NCBI GenBank assembly: GCA_937863215.1
Contig: CALMFQ010000279.1
Span: 1 to 8,586, forward strand
Origin: an uncultured Pseudomonadota bacterium
GTDB taxonomy: Bacteria > Pseudomonadota > Gammaproteobacteria > Burkholderiales > SCOH01
DNA: 8,586 nt
Direction of reading: 5' to 3'
Under the pieces are notes generated by a model, which was not told where the DNA came from, did not search any database, and worked only from the letters and a program-made list of their open reading frames with translations. This document shows, piece by piece, positions 1 through 6,765 of this stretch (position 1 is its first letter; each line of letters starts with the position of its first letter). Made by a program: the position numbers and the translations under genes.

Positions 1-1
1 G

Positions 2-571
2 GTCTTCCAAGTCGAATATTGGACGGATCCGCTGATCGCCAATGCATCCAGATTCGTGGACGGCGATGAAGTCGTGGCTGAAAATTGTGATCTGGTTGTC
101 CGCGGGTTCCTGCCCTTGGTATTCAGCCAATTCGACATCCAGTACGTCAGGGCCGCCGGGGTGCTGATGACGCTCGAGCAAGCCCGTCGTGATATTGCTG
201 CCTACCTGAACTCTATCGTCTACCCGGATGGCTTCTCGCTGGCTGAGGTGTCGGAGATTATGAAGTACTGCGGGGCCAAGCAGATCACGGATATTCGGGT
301 GAGGGCGGAGCTGGGTTTTACGGTTGCGACCCGTTACCTCATCGATGCGGCCCCATCTCCCGAAGATGATTGGACGACAGCCGTTGACGCCGATCATTCG
401 TTCGTTCCATACCGGATTACCATCGGAGACATTCGAGCGTTGTCGCCGTCCTATCGAGACGCGAATGTCGGTACCGCCGATGAGCAATTGTGTGCGGTTG
501 GTCCGCGCAATTCGGGACTCTGGGTTGATCCCACCACCATCGCCTTCACGGAAGTTGGCGCCCGCGCATGA
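2..571 (+). CDS. Baseplate J-like tail protein, C-terminal part (cut by window edge)
   Basis: The frame is open from the first complete codon at position 2 to the TGA at 569-571, so the true start lies to the left of the window. The GTG at 56 is in frame but is probably internal, because the 18 codons before it (VFQVEYWTDPLIAN...) read as normal protein. The visible 189 residues resemble in style the C-terminal region of phage baseplate J-like proteins: a stretch V-x-x-N-C-D-L-V-V-R-G-F naming the start of a domain, then a helix-like segment with 'ARRDIAAYLNSI', then 'FSLAEVSEIMKYCGA' and a short beta end. In that family this part helps build the baseplate wedge or periphery of a tailed phage. 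Position first in a tail-fibre cluster fits. The assignment rests on pattern and context only; another tail protein is possible. The next gene overlaps the stop by four bases (ATGA). Confidence 0.6.
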   Translation, partial: VFQVEYWTDPLIANASRFVDGDEVVAENCDLVVRGFLPLVFSQFDIQYVRAAGVLMTLEQARRDIAAYLNSIVYPDGFSLAEVSEIMKYCGAKQITDIRVRAELGFTVATRYLIDAAPSPEDDWTTAVDADHSFVPYRITIGDIRALSPSYRDANVGTADEQLCAVGPRNSGLWVDPTTIAFTEVGARA

Positions 572-1974
572 TGCTGTCTTTTCGAGAATTCATCGCTGGC
601 AACCTGGGGGATTTTCACTCCCAGGTTATGGAGCCGAATTCGGCTCGCGTCGCCTCTACGATGCTGCGTTGGTCCACATCGCTCGTGCCCTGGTGGGCAA
701 TCCAGCGACATGGGGAGTTGCTGACGACCGCCGAACCGACCGACACATATGCGGTCCGGGTACCGTACGAGCGTACAATGGTTACCCGGTTGGGGTCGGA
801 TATTCAGAAGCGGATCCAGATTAAATTTGGGACTGGCGACTCGAATGCTCCGGTGCCGTTTACGCTGATTCGGCGTTCCTCCATTCCGTCCTTTGGCCTT
901 GAAGATCAGGTCGCCGGGCTGAGTCTCGATGCTACTGAGCCAGACCCCAATACGACTCTGATGCTGGGCGAGCAGGGAGAGTATTTGCTTTGGGGTTGGC
1001 CGGACGTTCCTGAGCGTATTAGCGAGGCAGTCCTGCAGGAGTCGCCGCGTTATCTGGTACCGGTGCCGGCAGGTTTGCATCCGCGCTCGATCATCAGCGG
1101 ACAGCGGACGCTCCTCGAGGGTATAGATTTTGCGGTCGGGCGGGGCGTCGTATTGTTCCGGCAGCATCCGGAGGAATTGTTCGGCGCCAGTGCCTTTTTT
1201 ATCTGCCGGGCCGCCACCGTGTCGGAGCCGCATCTTTTCGACCATCTGTTTTCCGCCGGCGGCACTCGGGATGTCCGTGACATCGGGCGGTTGGTCAAAG
1301 GGCAGTTCGGGCAGAAGATACTTGAGCGGGCTTTAGCCTGCGTGGCTGGTCTGCACGTCATCAGACGGGAATCAAAATTGCTGGATATCAGCCAGGCGGA
1401 CACTGGTTACCACTACGTTTTCGATACCGGGCTGGTCCGGGCAGAATACGCGCATACGCCGCTGGAAGTCGACACCACGTATCCGGATGGAACCATCATC
1501 GGTCAAGAGATGATCAAGGTACGGCGCCCTATTCCCGGCTCTGCCAGATGGTACCGGGATGGGATCGATTGGTCATCCGGGTTGTCTCTCGACGAATTTT
1601 GCGGCGTGCAGGGACTGACTGCGCCGAATTATCCGGTGCGCGTGGAAATACCAACCGGCGGTTCCACTGGCTCGCTGCGGCATGCGCGGATGTGGTTGCT
1701 CGGCAGCGATGAGGCCCGCACCCGCTACTGGACGGCAGTGAAGCGCGCCGAGATTCAGACTGGCAAGACCCTGGCGGCCGCATTGGGCCTGACCAACGAA
1801 GGAGATTCAACGGTCGTCAATCCGATCGATACGCTCTTCACGCTGGGAGGACTGGTCAACTCCGCCTTGCTGGTGGAACTGAAGATGGATAAGCTACCCG
1901 GTGTGGCCCGCAGTCGTGTCGTCGATTTTCTTCGGCGCGAAAAGCCTACGGCCTCTACCTTGATTATTCGATGA
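568..1974 (+). CDS. Hypothetical phage tail-region protein (468 aa)
   Basis: I do not recognise a family. The start ATG at 568 overlaps the stop of the upstream gene (ATGA); a second ATG follows directly at 571, so the exact start is uncertain by one codon. The protein is soluble in character, with no signal peptide or membrane segment. It has a Trp-rich patch near residue 35 (LRWSTSLVPWW), a mixed alpha/beta middle, and a C-terminal part with 'NPIDTLFTLGGLVNSALLVELKMD' like hydrophobic stretches followed by a basic end containing 'FLRREKP'. No catalytic motif is visible. A purine run GGAAG ends 13 bases before the start, too far for a normal ribosome-binding site, so translation probably depends on coupling to the upstream gene. 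Its place between a baseplate-like gene and a fibre suggests a virion connector or baseplate role, which is inference only. A long antisense frame over it (451-1245) looks like a shadow. Confidence 0.85.
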   Translation: MMLSFREFIAGNLGDFHSQVMEPNSARVASTMLRWSTSLVPWWAIQRHGELLTTAEPTDTYAVRVPYERTMVTRLGSDIQKRIQIKFGTGDSNAPVPFTLIRRSSIPSFGLEDQVAGLSLDATEPDPNTTLMLGEQGEYLLWGWPDVPERISEAVLQESPRYLVPVPAGLHPRSIISGQRTLLEGIDFAVGRGVVLFRQHPEELFGASAFFICRAATVSEPHLFDHLFSAGGTRDVRDIGRLVKGQFGQKILERALACVAGLHVIRRESKLLDISQADTGYHYVFDTGLVRAEYAHTPLEVDTTYPDGTIIGQEMIKVRRPIPGSARWYRDGIDWSSGLSLDEFCGVQGLTAPNYPVRVEIPTGGSTGSLRHARMWLLGSDEARTRYWTAVKRAEIQTGKTLAAALGLTNEGDSTVVNPIDTLFTLGGLVNSALLVELKMDKLPGVARSRVVDFLRREKPTASTLIIR

Positions 1975-2516
1975 GCCTGATCCTGCAGAGAGCCAAGACA
2001 TCGTATGTGTTCACACATACGGCTGGAGCCGAACATCAACACGTGTGGCCCCTGCGGGTCACCGCGCTGTCGACCACGTCTGGCTTGGACTCGTCCATAT
2101 TCGTCATGCAGAAGGGTGATGATGCGGGCGGCTACCAAGGGGATGTATTCGTTGCCATTGCGTCTGTGGCACAGATGACGGATCTCAAGGAATCTTTCCA
2201 GACCGGGCAGCCATTTCGCCGTACCAATCAGGTTGATTTGGCGTGCCGCTCCCCGGAAGAGGCCGACCGGGCCTGGAAGGTCATACAGGAGGACGCGATC
2301 GATCTGTTTCGCAATTGGAGCGCCATGACGGCATTGCAGGCCGCGGAAGTCGTCACGATCACGGACAGTGGTGTGCCGGCCAGCCCGACCGTCACGGCTT
2401 CTACGGAGAACATCCTGACGGCTACGCCATCAGACGATGGGGCATCTCTGGAAATATTCATCAACGGCCAATCGATCGGATTTGTTCCCGTGCGCCTTAC
2501 GTCTCTACCAGTCTGA
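1971..2516 (+). CDS. Hypothetical phage tail-region protein (181 aa)
   Basis: Family not recognised. The start ATG at 1971 overlaps the stop of the preceding gene in an ATGA, and no Shine-Dalgarno sequence precedes it, so it is probably translated by coupling. Residues about 1-85 look beta-rich (SYVFTHTAGAEHQHVW, then GDVFVAIASVAQMTDL). Residues about 90-125 look helical (EEADRAWKVIQEDAIDLFRNW). The rest is a Thr/Ser-rich tail ending in a small beta segment (LEIFINGQSIGFVPV). There is no signal peptide or membrane segment. The stop is followed after two bases by the start of the tail-fibre gene. The combination of a helical middle, a Thr/Ser-rich linker and the immediate downstream fibre would suit a fibre adaptor or attachment protein, but that is a guess from position. 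No enzyme motif is seen. Confidence 0.85.
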   Translation: MSLILQRAKTSYVFTHTAGAEHQHVWPLRVTALSTTSGLDSSIFVMQKGDDAGGYQGDVFVAIASVAQMTDLKESFQTGQPFRRTNQVDLACRSPEEADRAWKVIQEDAIDLFRNWSAMTALQAAEVVTITDSGVPASPTVTASTENILTATPSDDGASLEIFINGQSIGFVPVRLTSLPV

Positions 2517-2518
2517 TT

Positions 2519-3460
2519 ATGCGTTATCTGTTGTCAATATTCGTGCTACTGACCGGCGTGCTGTTGAGTGCGCCTGGAGACTACATTTGGGATCAGCAGC
2601 CCAGCAGTGGTCCGCTTGTTCCGCGTAGGCTCACTCCTGCGGTGGGTAAGCTGATTGGTTGGCCCACGTCCGTAAATGACACGAAAGCTATCACGTTGGG
2701 TACCAACCTGACCCTGACGGCACAGGGCGTGCTGAACGCCACTGGCGGCGTAGCGTCCATCGGGTTGGCCGTCCCGTCCGGGCTCTCCGTCTCAGGCTCC
2801 CCACTGACATCCTCGGGCACTCTGACGATCTCGACCACTCTGTCGGGAGTCCTGAAGGGAACAGGTTCTGGATTCGCGGCAGCGGTAGCCGGTACGGATT
2901 ATCTGGCTCCGACCGGAAATGGATCCGGCCTGACGGGTCTGACAGCCGGGCAGATTTCCGGCCTCGGAACGCTGGCGACTCAATCCGGTACGTTTTCGGG
3001 TACGTCATCGGGCACCAACACGGGTGACCAGACCATCACGCTGACCGTGCCGACCGGACTGTCCGTTACGGGGTCGCCGCTGACGGCGTCCGGTACGCTT
3101 GCCATTACGACCACCCTGTCGGGCGTCCTGAAGGGGACCGGTTCTGGCTTTGCAGCAGCGGTAGCCGGTACGGATTATCTGGCTCCGACCGGAAATGGAT
3201 CCGGGCTGACTGGAATTACAGCGGGGCAGATTTCGGGATTGGGTACGCTGGCTACCCAATCCGGTACGTTCTCCGGTACATCGTCCGGTACCAACACGGG
3301 CGACCAGACCATCACGTTGTCGGGCGACGTGTCGGGGTCCGGTACCGGTGCCATCACGACGACGATCGGTGCCAGCAAGGTCCTGTATACGATGCTGGCA
3401 GGCTCCATCCCGGACTCGAAACTCGATACGCTGACGACGGCAGGCAAGGTGGCCAATTAG
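2519..3460 (+). CDS. Tail fibre protein, N-terminal part up to in-frame amber (313 aa)
   Basis: This is the first part of a long fibre frame. ATG at 2519 is chosen because it lies two bases after the previous stop and begins a signal-peptide-like segment (MRYLLSIFVLLTGVLLSAPG); the frame is open further upstream to 2243, but that part overlaps the 1971 gene and reads as shadow. After a short Trp/Pro-containing segment comes a collar-like stretch (TLGTNLTLTAQGVLNATGG, residues about 60-80). Residues 83-174 and 175-266 are two tandem 92-residue repeats with the motifs SGVLKGTGSGFAAAV, AGTDYLAPTGNGSGLTG and SGTNTGDQTIT. A third, partial unit starts at 267 (LSGDVSGSGTGAITTTIGA). Such Gly/Thr/Ser-rich units are common in phage tail fibres and probably form trimeric beta structures. 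The TAG at 3458-3460 stops the frame where homologous-style fibres usually continue KVANSATTATSAN. It could be a real short fibre, a truncated gene, or the first part of a readthrough product. Confidence 0.85.
   Translation: MRYLLSIFVLLTGVLLSAPGDYIWDQQPSSGPLVPRRLTPAVGKLIGWPTSVNDTKAITLGTNLTLTAQGVLNATGGVASIGLAVPSGLSVSGSPLTSSGTLTISTTLSGVLKGTGSGFAAAVAGTDYLAPTGNGSGLTGLTAGQISGLGTLATQSGTFSGTSSGTNTGDQTITLTVPTGLSVTGSPLTASGTLAITTTLSGVLKGTGSGFAAAVAGTDYLAPTGNGSGLTGITAGQISGLGTLATQSGTFSGTSSGTNTGDQTITLSGDVSGSGTGAITTTIGASKVLYTMLAGSIPDSKLDTLTTAGKVAN
2765..3040 (+). repeat. Fibre tandem repeat, copy 1 (92 codons)
   Basis: First of two tandem 276-base units in the fibre gene. It begins LAVPSGLSVSGSPLT and ends TNTGDQTIT. 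Bases 2879-2928 are identical to 3155-3204 in copy 2 (50 bases), and the rest differs mostly at synonymous sites. The high identity allows recombination that would add or remove 92 residues in frame. Confidence 0.9.
3041..3316 (+). repeat. Fibre tandem repeat, copy 2 (92 codons)
   Basis: Second unit, starting LTVPTGLSVTGSPLT and ending TNTGDQTIT, offset exactly 276 bases from copy 1. A partial third unit follows at once (LSGDVSGSGTG from 3317). A diverged copy lies past the amber codon at 4127-4345 and shares a 20-base identical block (4256-4275) with both copies. Confidence 0.9.
3458..3460 (+). other. In-frame amber codon splitting the tail-fibre frame
   Basis: The sequence AAG GTG GCC AAT TAG GCC ACC ACT reads KVAN-stop-ATT. 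The frame continues without another stop to 6398, and both sides have the same Gly/Thr/Ser fibre style. The usual residue at this place in such fibres is serine, and TCG to TAG is one base change. A tiny inverted repeat, GGCC-AATTA-GGCC at 3451-3463, surrounds the stop. Without readthrough the product is 313 residues; with readthrough it is 1293. Confidence 0.9.
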
Positions 3461-3487
3461 GCCACCACTGCTACGGCGACCAATACG

Positions 3488-6400
3488 GTGTCGGCTATTG
3501 TGGCGCGGGATGCGTCGGGTAATTTCAAGGTGGGGCAGTTGCAGGATGGTACTGGTGTATCGTCCGTTGATGTTGCTCAGCGGTTACTAGACGACGAGAC
3601 GGGCGCGCACGCAATTCTGTGGGATACGTCGAACTGTACTTTGCGCTACCAGGGGCAGACCAAGTTCGACTGGAAGAATTTGCGTTTCTCGAGTCTGACT
3701 ACTGATGGCTTCCTGAAGACAAGTAACTCCAACGGCACCATTTCGGTCGATACCACAGCGTACGTGCCGACCTCGACTACCGTCAACGGGCATGCCCTGA
3801 CCGGCAATGTGAGCGTCACGGCTGCGGATTTGGGAGTTCCTTTGCTGACGGGCAACAACACGTTCGCTGGCACTCAAATTATCACGGGCACGCTGCAGAT
3901 GGATGGACAGACAAACAGTCAGATCCAGGTGTCGGACCTATCGTCGGAGCTTGGCATTGGCCTCATCATCGAAACAGCTACCAACTCGCACTACATCGGT
4001 CTGGCGCCGAAGCAGGTCACATACTACGCGAACGACCATACGGTCAAGGTAGACGCCGGTACCCCAACGGCTGACCGCGCCATCAGCTACCCGGATCGCA
4101 GCGGCACCGTCGCGCTGTTGGAAAATCTCAGCGGCGATGTGTCGAGTTCGGGAACTACCATTACGGTATCGAAATTGAACGGCACTTCGCTGGCTGGACT
4201 GGCTACCGGGCTGCTGAAGAATACGACCTCGACCGGTGTCCCGACCATCGCGGTCGCCGGTACGGATTATCTGGCCCCTGCTGGTAGTGGTGCGGCCCTG
4301 ACGGGAATTACGAGCAACCAGATTGTAGGCAGCGGTACGCTCGAAGCCGCCACGCAGTTTACGCTCTACACGGCACCGGCAGCCAGCACGTTTGGACGCT
4401 TGACTGCGGAGGCGCAGGATATTCTGCAACTCGGTAGTGATACGGCGACGCCGGCGAATTACGCCACCCAATGGCTCAAAAGCGTGGACGTCACCACCGG
4501 GCAGGGAGGCACTTTGTACTCGGCCGGCGGACGTGGTAACGGAACGAATGCGAGCGCTACCGGCAGCTCAGGCGGCCCGGTCATTATCGCCACGCAGGCT
4601 GCGAATCCGACACCCGTAACCGTAACGGCTTCGACATCAACTGATCAATTTACGGGTACTTCCCACGGGTTGTTTCCCGGAGCTGTCGTGCGTTTTACCA
4701 ATTCCGGCGGGGCACTTCCGACTGGAATTTCAGCCGCCACATCCTACTTCGTCATCAGCGCCAACCAGACGGCCAATACCTTCATGGTCAGCAGCTCGCT
4801 GCGTGGCAGCCCGAAGGTATTCACGACCAGCAATGTGGACACGGCGGCCAACACCATCACGGTGACGGCGCATGGCTACACCAACACGCCCACGACTGCC
4901 GGTACGGCTGTTCGATTCACCACATCAGGTACATTGCCGTCGCCTTTGGCGGTGAACACGACCTACTGGGTCATCGCTTCCGGACTGACCGCGGATGTCT
5001 TCAAGGTATCGACTACTCCGACAGGTGCCGCCGTGGATATCACGACGACCGGTACCGGCGACCACTTCGTCCAGCAATGGGAGGGACCTGCGATCGACAT
5101 CACGGGCACCGGCAGCGGGACCAATACGGTCACGACCTATGAGGGCGTTCTGTTGCCACGACTTGAAGTCAGCCCATCAGGGGGTACAACCATCACGGCC
5201 AGTAATTCGCAGGCCAGCGCTACAGATGGGGCGTTGTTGGTTCGATACTGGAATACTGCAAACTCTGGATTTACCAAACTAGCGATGTTTCAGCAGTACG
5301 TAGGTGTTTACAACTCCCTGTATCTATATGATCCCAGTGGGAACCCATACAATCTGTATGCTGGCTATGGCATACTTGCGGCTGGCGGAGGCGTTCCATT
5401 TGTAATTTACGGTTCCGGTACCGGAGGCGCGTACGGGCTGGCGGTGTACAATTCCAATGGTGTGCAGCGATATTTCCAGCTAGCCAACAACAATACTCAG
5501 TATGATTGGATGACACTTGGGCAGGGGACAACAACCAAGGTAATTCCTGCTAATACAGGCGGTGTAATACACCAAACTTTCACTGCTGGTGGCGGACACG
5601 TAGCCGATATTGGCGGCGAAGACCTCACCATAGGCGGTGGTCCAGCGACGGGTTCCTCAGCCAAGCCCGGCTCCACCATTTTGGCCACCGCACTACCTGG
5701 AGCTACGACGACGACGCAAGGGTACATGAGCACTCGGCGGTACGATTCGGCGCAGCCCGTAACCCTGACGGACAATACGGCTACCAACCTGACGTACATC
5801 TCGTGTGGTTACGGTAAGTACCTGTCGGTCGAAATGAACGCTACCGTATTTGTCACGGACGGATCAAACGAGCAGGTGCAGAACAGCACGGTCTCTTTCT
5901 CGGTAGCCAATCGTGATGACAGTACTGTTACGATTTCGACAGTCGATACCACTCACAAGACATTGCTCGCCACCGGTGGCACGCTGACGCCCGTGACCTA
6001 CACGGTCATCAATTCTCCGAAGACCTACACGTTCAGTTCCATCACGTCGAACTACATCTACCTCACGACAGAGCACCGCTTGCGCCGAGGCGACATGGTC
6101 ACGTTCTCAAATTCTGGTGGCGCCCTACCGACCGGAATATCCGCGGCGACACAATATTACGTACGCGATACAGACTCCCCGGACATGTTCAAAATTTCAA
6201 CCACGCCGAACGGTACTGCGTTGTCGGTCAGTGGTGGTTCCGGGACCACAACTGTCTCCTGCGCGGGTGTACTCGTGAAGGTGCAGGCCGATACCAGCCT
6301 GACGCCAACCACCATGCAATGCAAATGGTCGGCGACGGCCGTGCACTCGAATGGTGTTGCCAGTTTCTTCCCATTGCCAGTATACTCACCTCAGAACTGA
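3488..6400 (+). CDS. Tail fibre protein, C-terminal part downstream of the amber codon
   Basis: Same reading frame as the part before the amber codon; coding character resumes directly at 3461 (ATTATATNTVSAIVARDASG), so the GTG at 3488 is only a nominal start. It has no Shine-Dalgarno sequence, and the first in-frame ATG comes much later. Numbering is for a fused 1293-residue protein. About 320-345 is a DASGNF module; 537-609 is a third, degenerate copy of the LSGDV...VAGTDYLAP repeat. At 620-700 lies a Gly-rich stretch (GGTLYSAGGRGNGT). Residues 711-764 and 768-841 hold two GGALPTG-type modules, and around 905-1015 is a Tyr-rich, AT-rich module. A C-terminal beta-sandwich-like domain starts at about 1070, interrupted by a third GGALPTG module (1172-1239) and ending VLVKVQADTS...FFPLPVYSPQN. 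No peptidase S74 chaperone signature is visible. The C-terminal half is the likely host-binding part. It ends in TGA, nine bases before the next gene. Confidence 0.85.
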   Translation: MSAIVARDASGNFKVGQLQDGTGVSSVDVAQRLLDDETGAHAILWDTSNCTLRYQGQTKFDWKNLRFSSLTTDGFLKTSNSNGTISVDTTAYVPTSTTVNGHALTGNVSVTAADLGVPLLTGNNTFAGTQIITGTLQMDGQTNSQIQVSDLSSELGIGLIIETATNSHYIGLAPKQVTYYANDHTVKVDAGTPTADRAISYPDRSGTVALLENLSGDVSSSGTTITVSKLNGTSLAGLATGLLKNTTSTGVPTIAVAGTDYLAPAGSGAALTGITSNQIVGSGTLEAATQFTLYTAPAASTFGRLTAEAQDILQLGSDTATPANYATQWLKSVDVTTGQGGTLYSAGGRGNGTNASATGSSGGPVIIATQAANPTPVTVTASTSTDQFTGTSHGLFPGAVVRFTNSGGALPTGISAATSYFVISANQTANTFMVSSSLRGSPKVFTTSNVDTAANTITVTAHGYTNTPTTAGTAVRFTTSGTLPSPLAVNTTYWVIASGLTADVFKVSTTPTGAAVDITTTGTGDHFVQQWEGPAIDITGTGSGTNTVTTYEGVLLPRLEVSPSGGTTITASNSQASATDGALLVRYWNTANSGFTKLAMFQQYVGVYNSLYLYDPSGNPYNLYAGYGILAAGGGVPFVIYGSGTGGAYGLAVYNSNGVQRYFQLANNNTQYDWMTLGQGTTTKVIPANTGGVIHQTFTAGGGHVADIGGEDLTIGGGPATGSSAKPGSTILATALPGATTTTQGYMSTRRYDSAQPVTLTDNTATNLTYISCGYGKYLSVEMNATVFVTDGSNEQVQNSTVSFSVANRDDSTVTISTVDTTHKTLLATGGTLTPVTYTVINSPKTYTFSSITSNYIYLTTEHRLRRGDMVTFSNSGGALPTGISAATQYYVRDTDSPDMFKISTTPNGTALSVSGGSGTTTVSCAGVLVKVQADTSLTPTTMQCKWSATAVHSNGVASFFPLPVYSPQN
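4127..4345 (+). repeat. Diverged copy of the fibre repeat, downstream of the amber
   Basis: Encodes LSGDVSSSGTTITVSKLNG, then VAGTDYLAPAGSGAALTGI and SGTLEA, aligning in order to the LSGDV / VAGTDYLAPTGNGSGLTGI / LGTLAT parts of the units at 2765-3330. The shared motif order ties the two sides of the amber codon together as one ancestral fibre. Confidence 0.7.
4649..4810 (+). repeat. GGALPTG-type fibre module, copy A
   Basis: Encodes FTGTSHGLFPGAVVRF, FTNSGGALPTGISAAT, then SYFVIS and TFMVSSS. This motif order (a 'hgl...g..v.f', then 'lPtG', then 'Y.v', then 'F.vs') recurs in copies B and C and is common in mosaic phage tail proteins. Copy A is followed immediately by copy B. Confidence 0.75.
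4820..5041 (+). repeat. GGALPTG-type fibre module, copy B
   Basis: Encodes ITVTAHGYTNTPTTAG, VRFTTSGTLPSPLAVNTTY, WVIASG, then DVFKVSTTPTGAAVDI. It is the most diverged of the three: LPSPLA replaces LPTGIS. Confidence 0.7.
6032..6235 (+). repeat. GGALPTG-type fibre module, copy C
   Basis: Encodes LRRGDMVTFSNSGGALPTG, ISAATQYYV, then DMFKISTTPNGTALSVSG. The NSGGALPTGISAAT core is identical in protein to copy A but differs at many third codon positions, so the duplication is old or the copies were acquired separately. Confidence 0.75.
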
Positions 6401-6409
6401 TTTACGGGT

Positions 6410-6724
6410 ATGCAATCCATCCTGACCGCCCAAGACGCTCCCAATACGACACGCGCCTATCTGCTGGCCATGCAGACAAATGCCGAACGCGTGTTGAACG
6501 ACATGCGTAGCGCGTGTTGCGATAGCTTCCAGAAGTTTTGGTTCGGGAGTGAGCCTGTTGATAAGCAATTGCTCGAGCTCGGTACGGCTGCAGCCAATTG
6601 GTTTGCCCAACATGCCCGCACGGTTGAATATTTGCTGACCAGTGGTGTCGAGATGGATCCAGCCGAATACACACCTCCTCGGGCATTTACGATTCATCAG
6701 GATGGTACGATCACACTCGATTAG
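6410..6724 (+). CDS. Small tail-fibre-associated protein, paralogue 1 (104 aa)
   Basis: Function unknown. ATG at 6410 lies nine bases after the fibre stop; no clear Shine-Dalgarno sequence is present. The protein is mainly helical in its first 80 residues (RAYLLAMQTNAERVLNDM, then FQKFWFGSEPVDKQLLELGT and NWFAQHARTVEYLL) and ends with a conserved-looking beta motif AEYTPPRAFTIHQDGTITLD. It clearly aligns over its C-terminal two thirds with the next gene: FW, then LGTAAANWFAQHA against FGTGCAQLFAEHA, then GVE, AEYTPP, and FTI.QDG. The pair is a tandem duplication. The TAG stop is credible because the paralogue ends at almost the same alignment point. Small paralogous proteins just after a fibre gene may be fibre accessory or assembly proteins, but this is inferred from position. 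Confidence 0.85.
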   Translation: MQSILTAQDAPNTTRAYLLAMQTNAERVLNDMRSACCDSFQKFWFGSEPVDKQLLELGTAAANWFAQHARTVEYLLTSGVEMDPAEYTPPRAFTIHQDGTITLD

Positions 6725-6765
6725 GCGGTATTGCGTCGAATGGTAAATCCCATTATCGTACTGAC
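6725..6765 (+). other. 41-base gap between the two small paralogues
   Basis: This is the only clear non-coding gap in the window. It holds a short inverted repeat, AATGG (6739-6743) and CCATT (6750-6754). A poor sigma70-like pair is present (TTGCGT at 6731, TATCGT at 6754, 17-base spacing), but it would leave almost no leader before the ATG at 6766, so I do not call a promoter. No terminator T-run is present. Confidence 0.5.

Noticed and set aside
451..1245. A 264-codon antisense frame on the minus strand.
   Set aside because: It lies wholly over the coupled + strand genes, has a low-complexity basic composition typical of a shadow frame, and shows no sensible start context.
2243..2518. Upstream extension of the fibre frame to 2243.
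   Set aside because: It overlaps the 1971-2516 gene almost entirely, and its Arg/Gly/His-rich sequence looks like a shadow; the signal-like start at 2519 fits the gene spacing better.
2765..3316. CRISPR-like or regulatory repeat array.
   Set aside because: The repeats are long, in frame and protein-coding, with no spacers.
3461..3504. Downstream stem (GCCAC 3461-3465 with GTGGC 3500-3504) as a readthrough-stimulating structure.
   Set aside because: Five base pairs across a 34-base loop is weak and could be chance; I found no convincing pseudoknot by eye.
3938..4471. A 177-codon minus-strand frame inside the fibre.
   Set aside because: Arg-rich shadow of the Gly/Thr-rich fibre repeats; similar shadows appear opposite each repeat copy (2792-2983, 3005-3259).
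2519..6400. Genome-wide reassignment of TAG to an amino acid (as in some gut phages).
   Set aside because: Only one in-frame TAG occurs in all the coding sequence here, while TAG plausibly ends three genes, one of them confirmed by the end point of its paralogue.
6731..6759. Sigma70-like promoter before paralogue 2.
   Set aside because: Both boxes match the consensus poorly, and the transcript would begin at or next to the ATG; the gap is more simply a short spacer in a polycistronic block.
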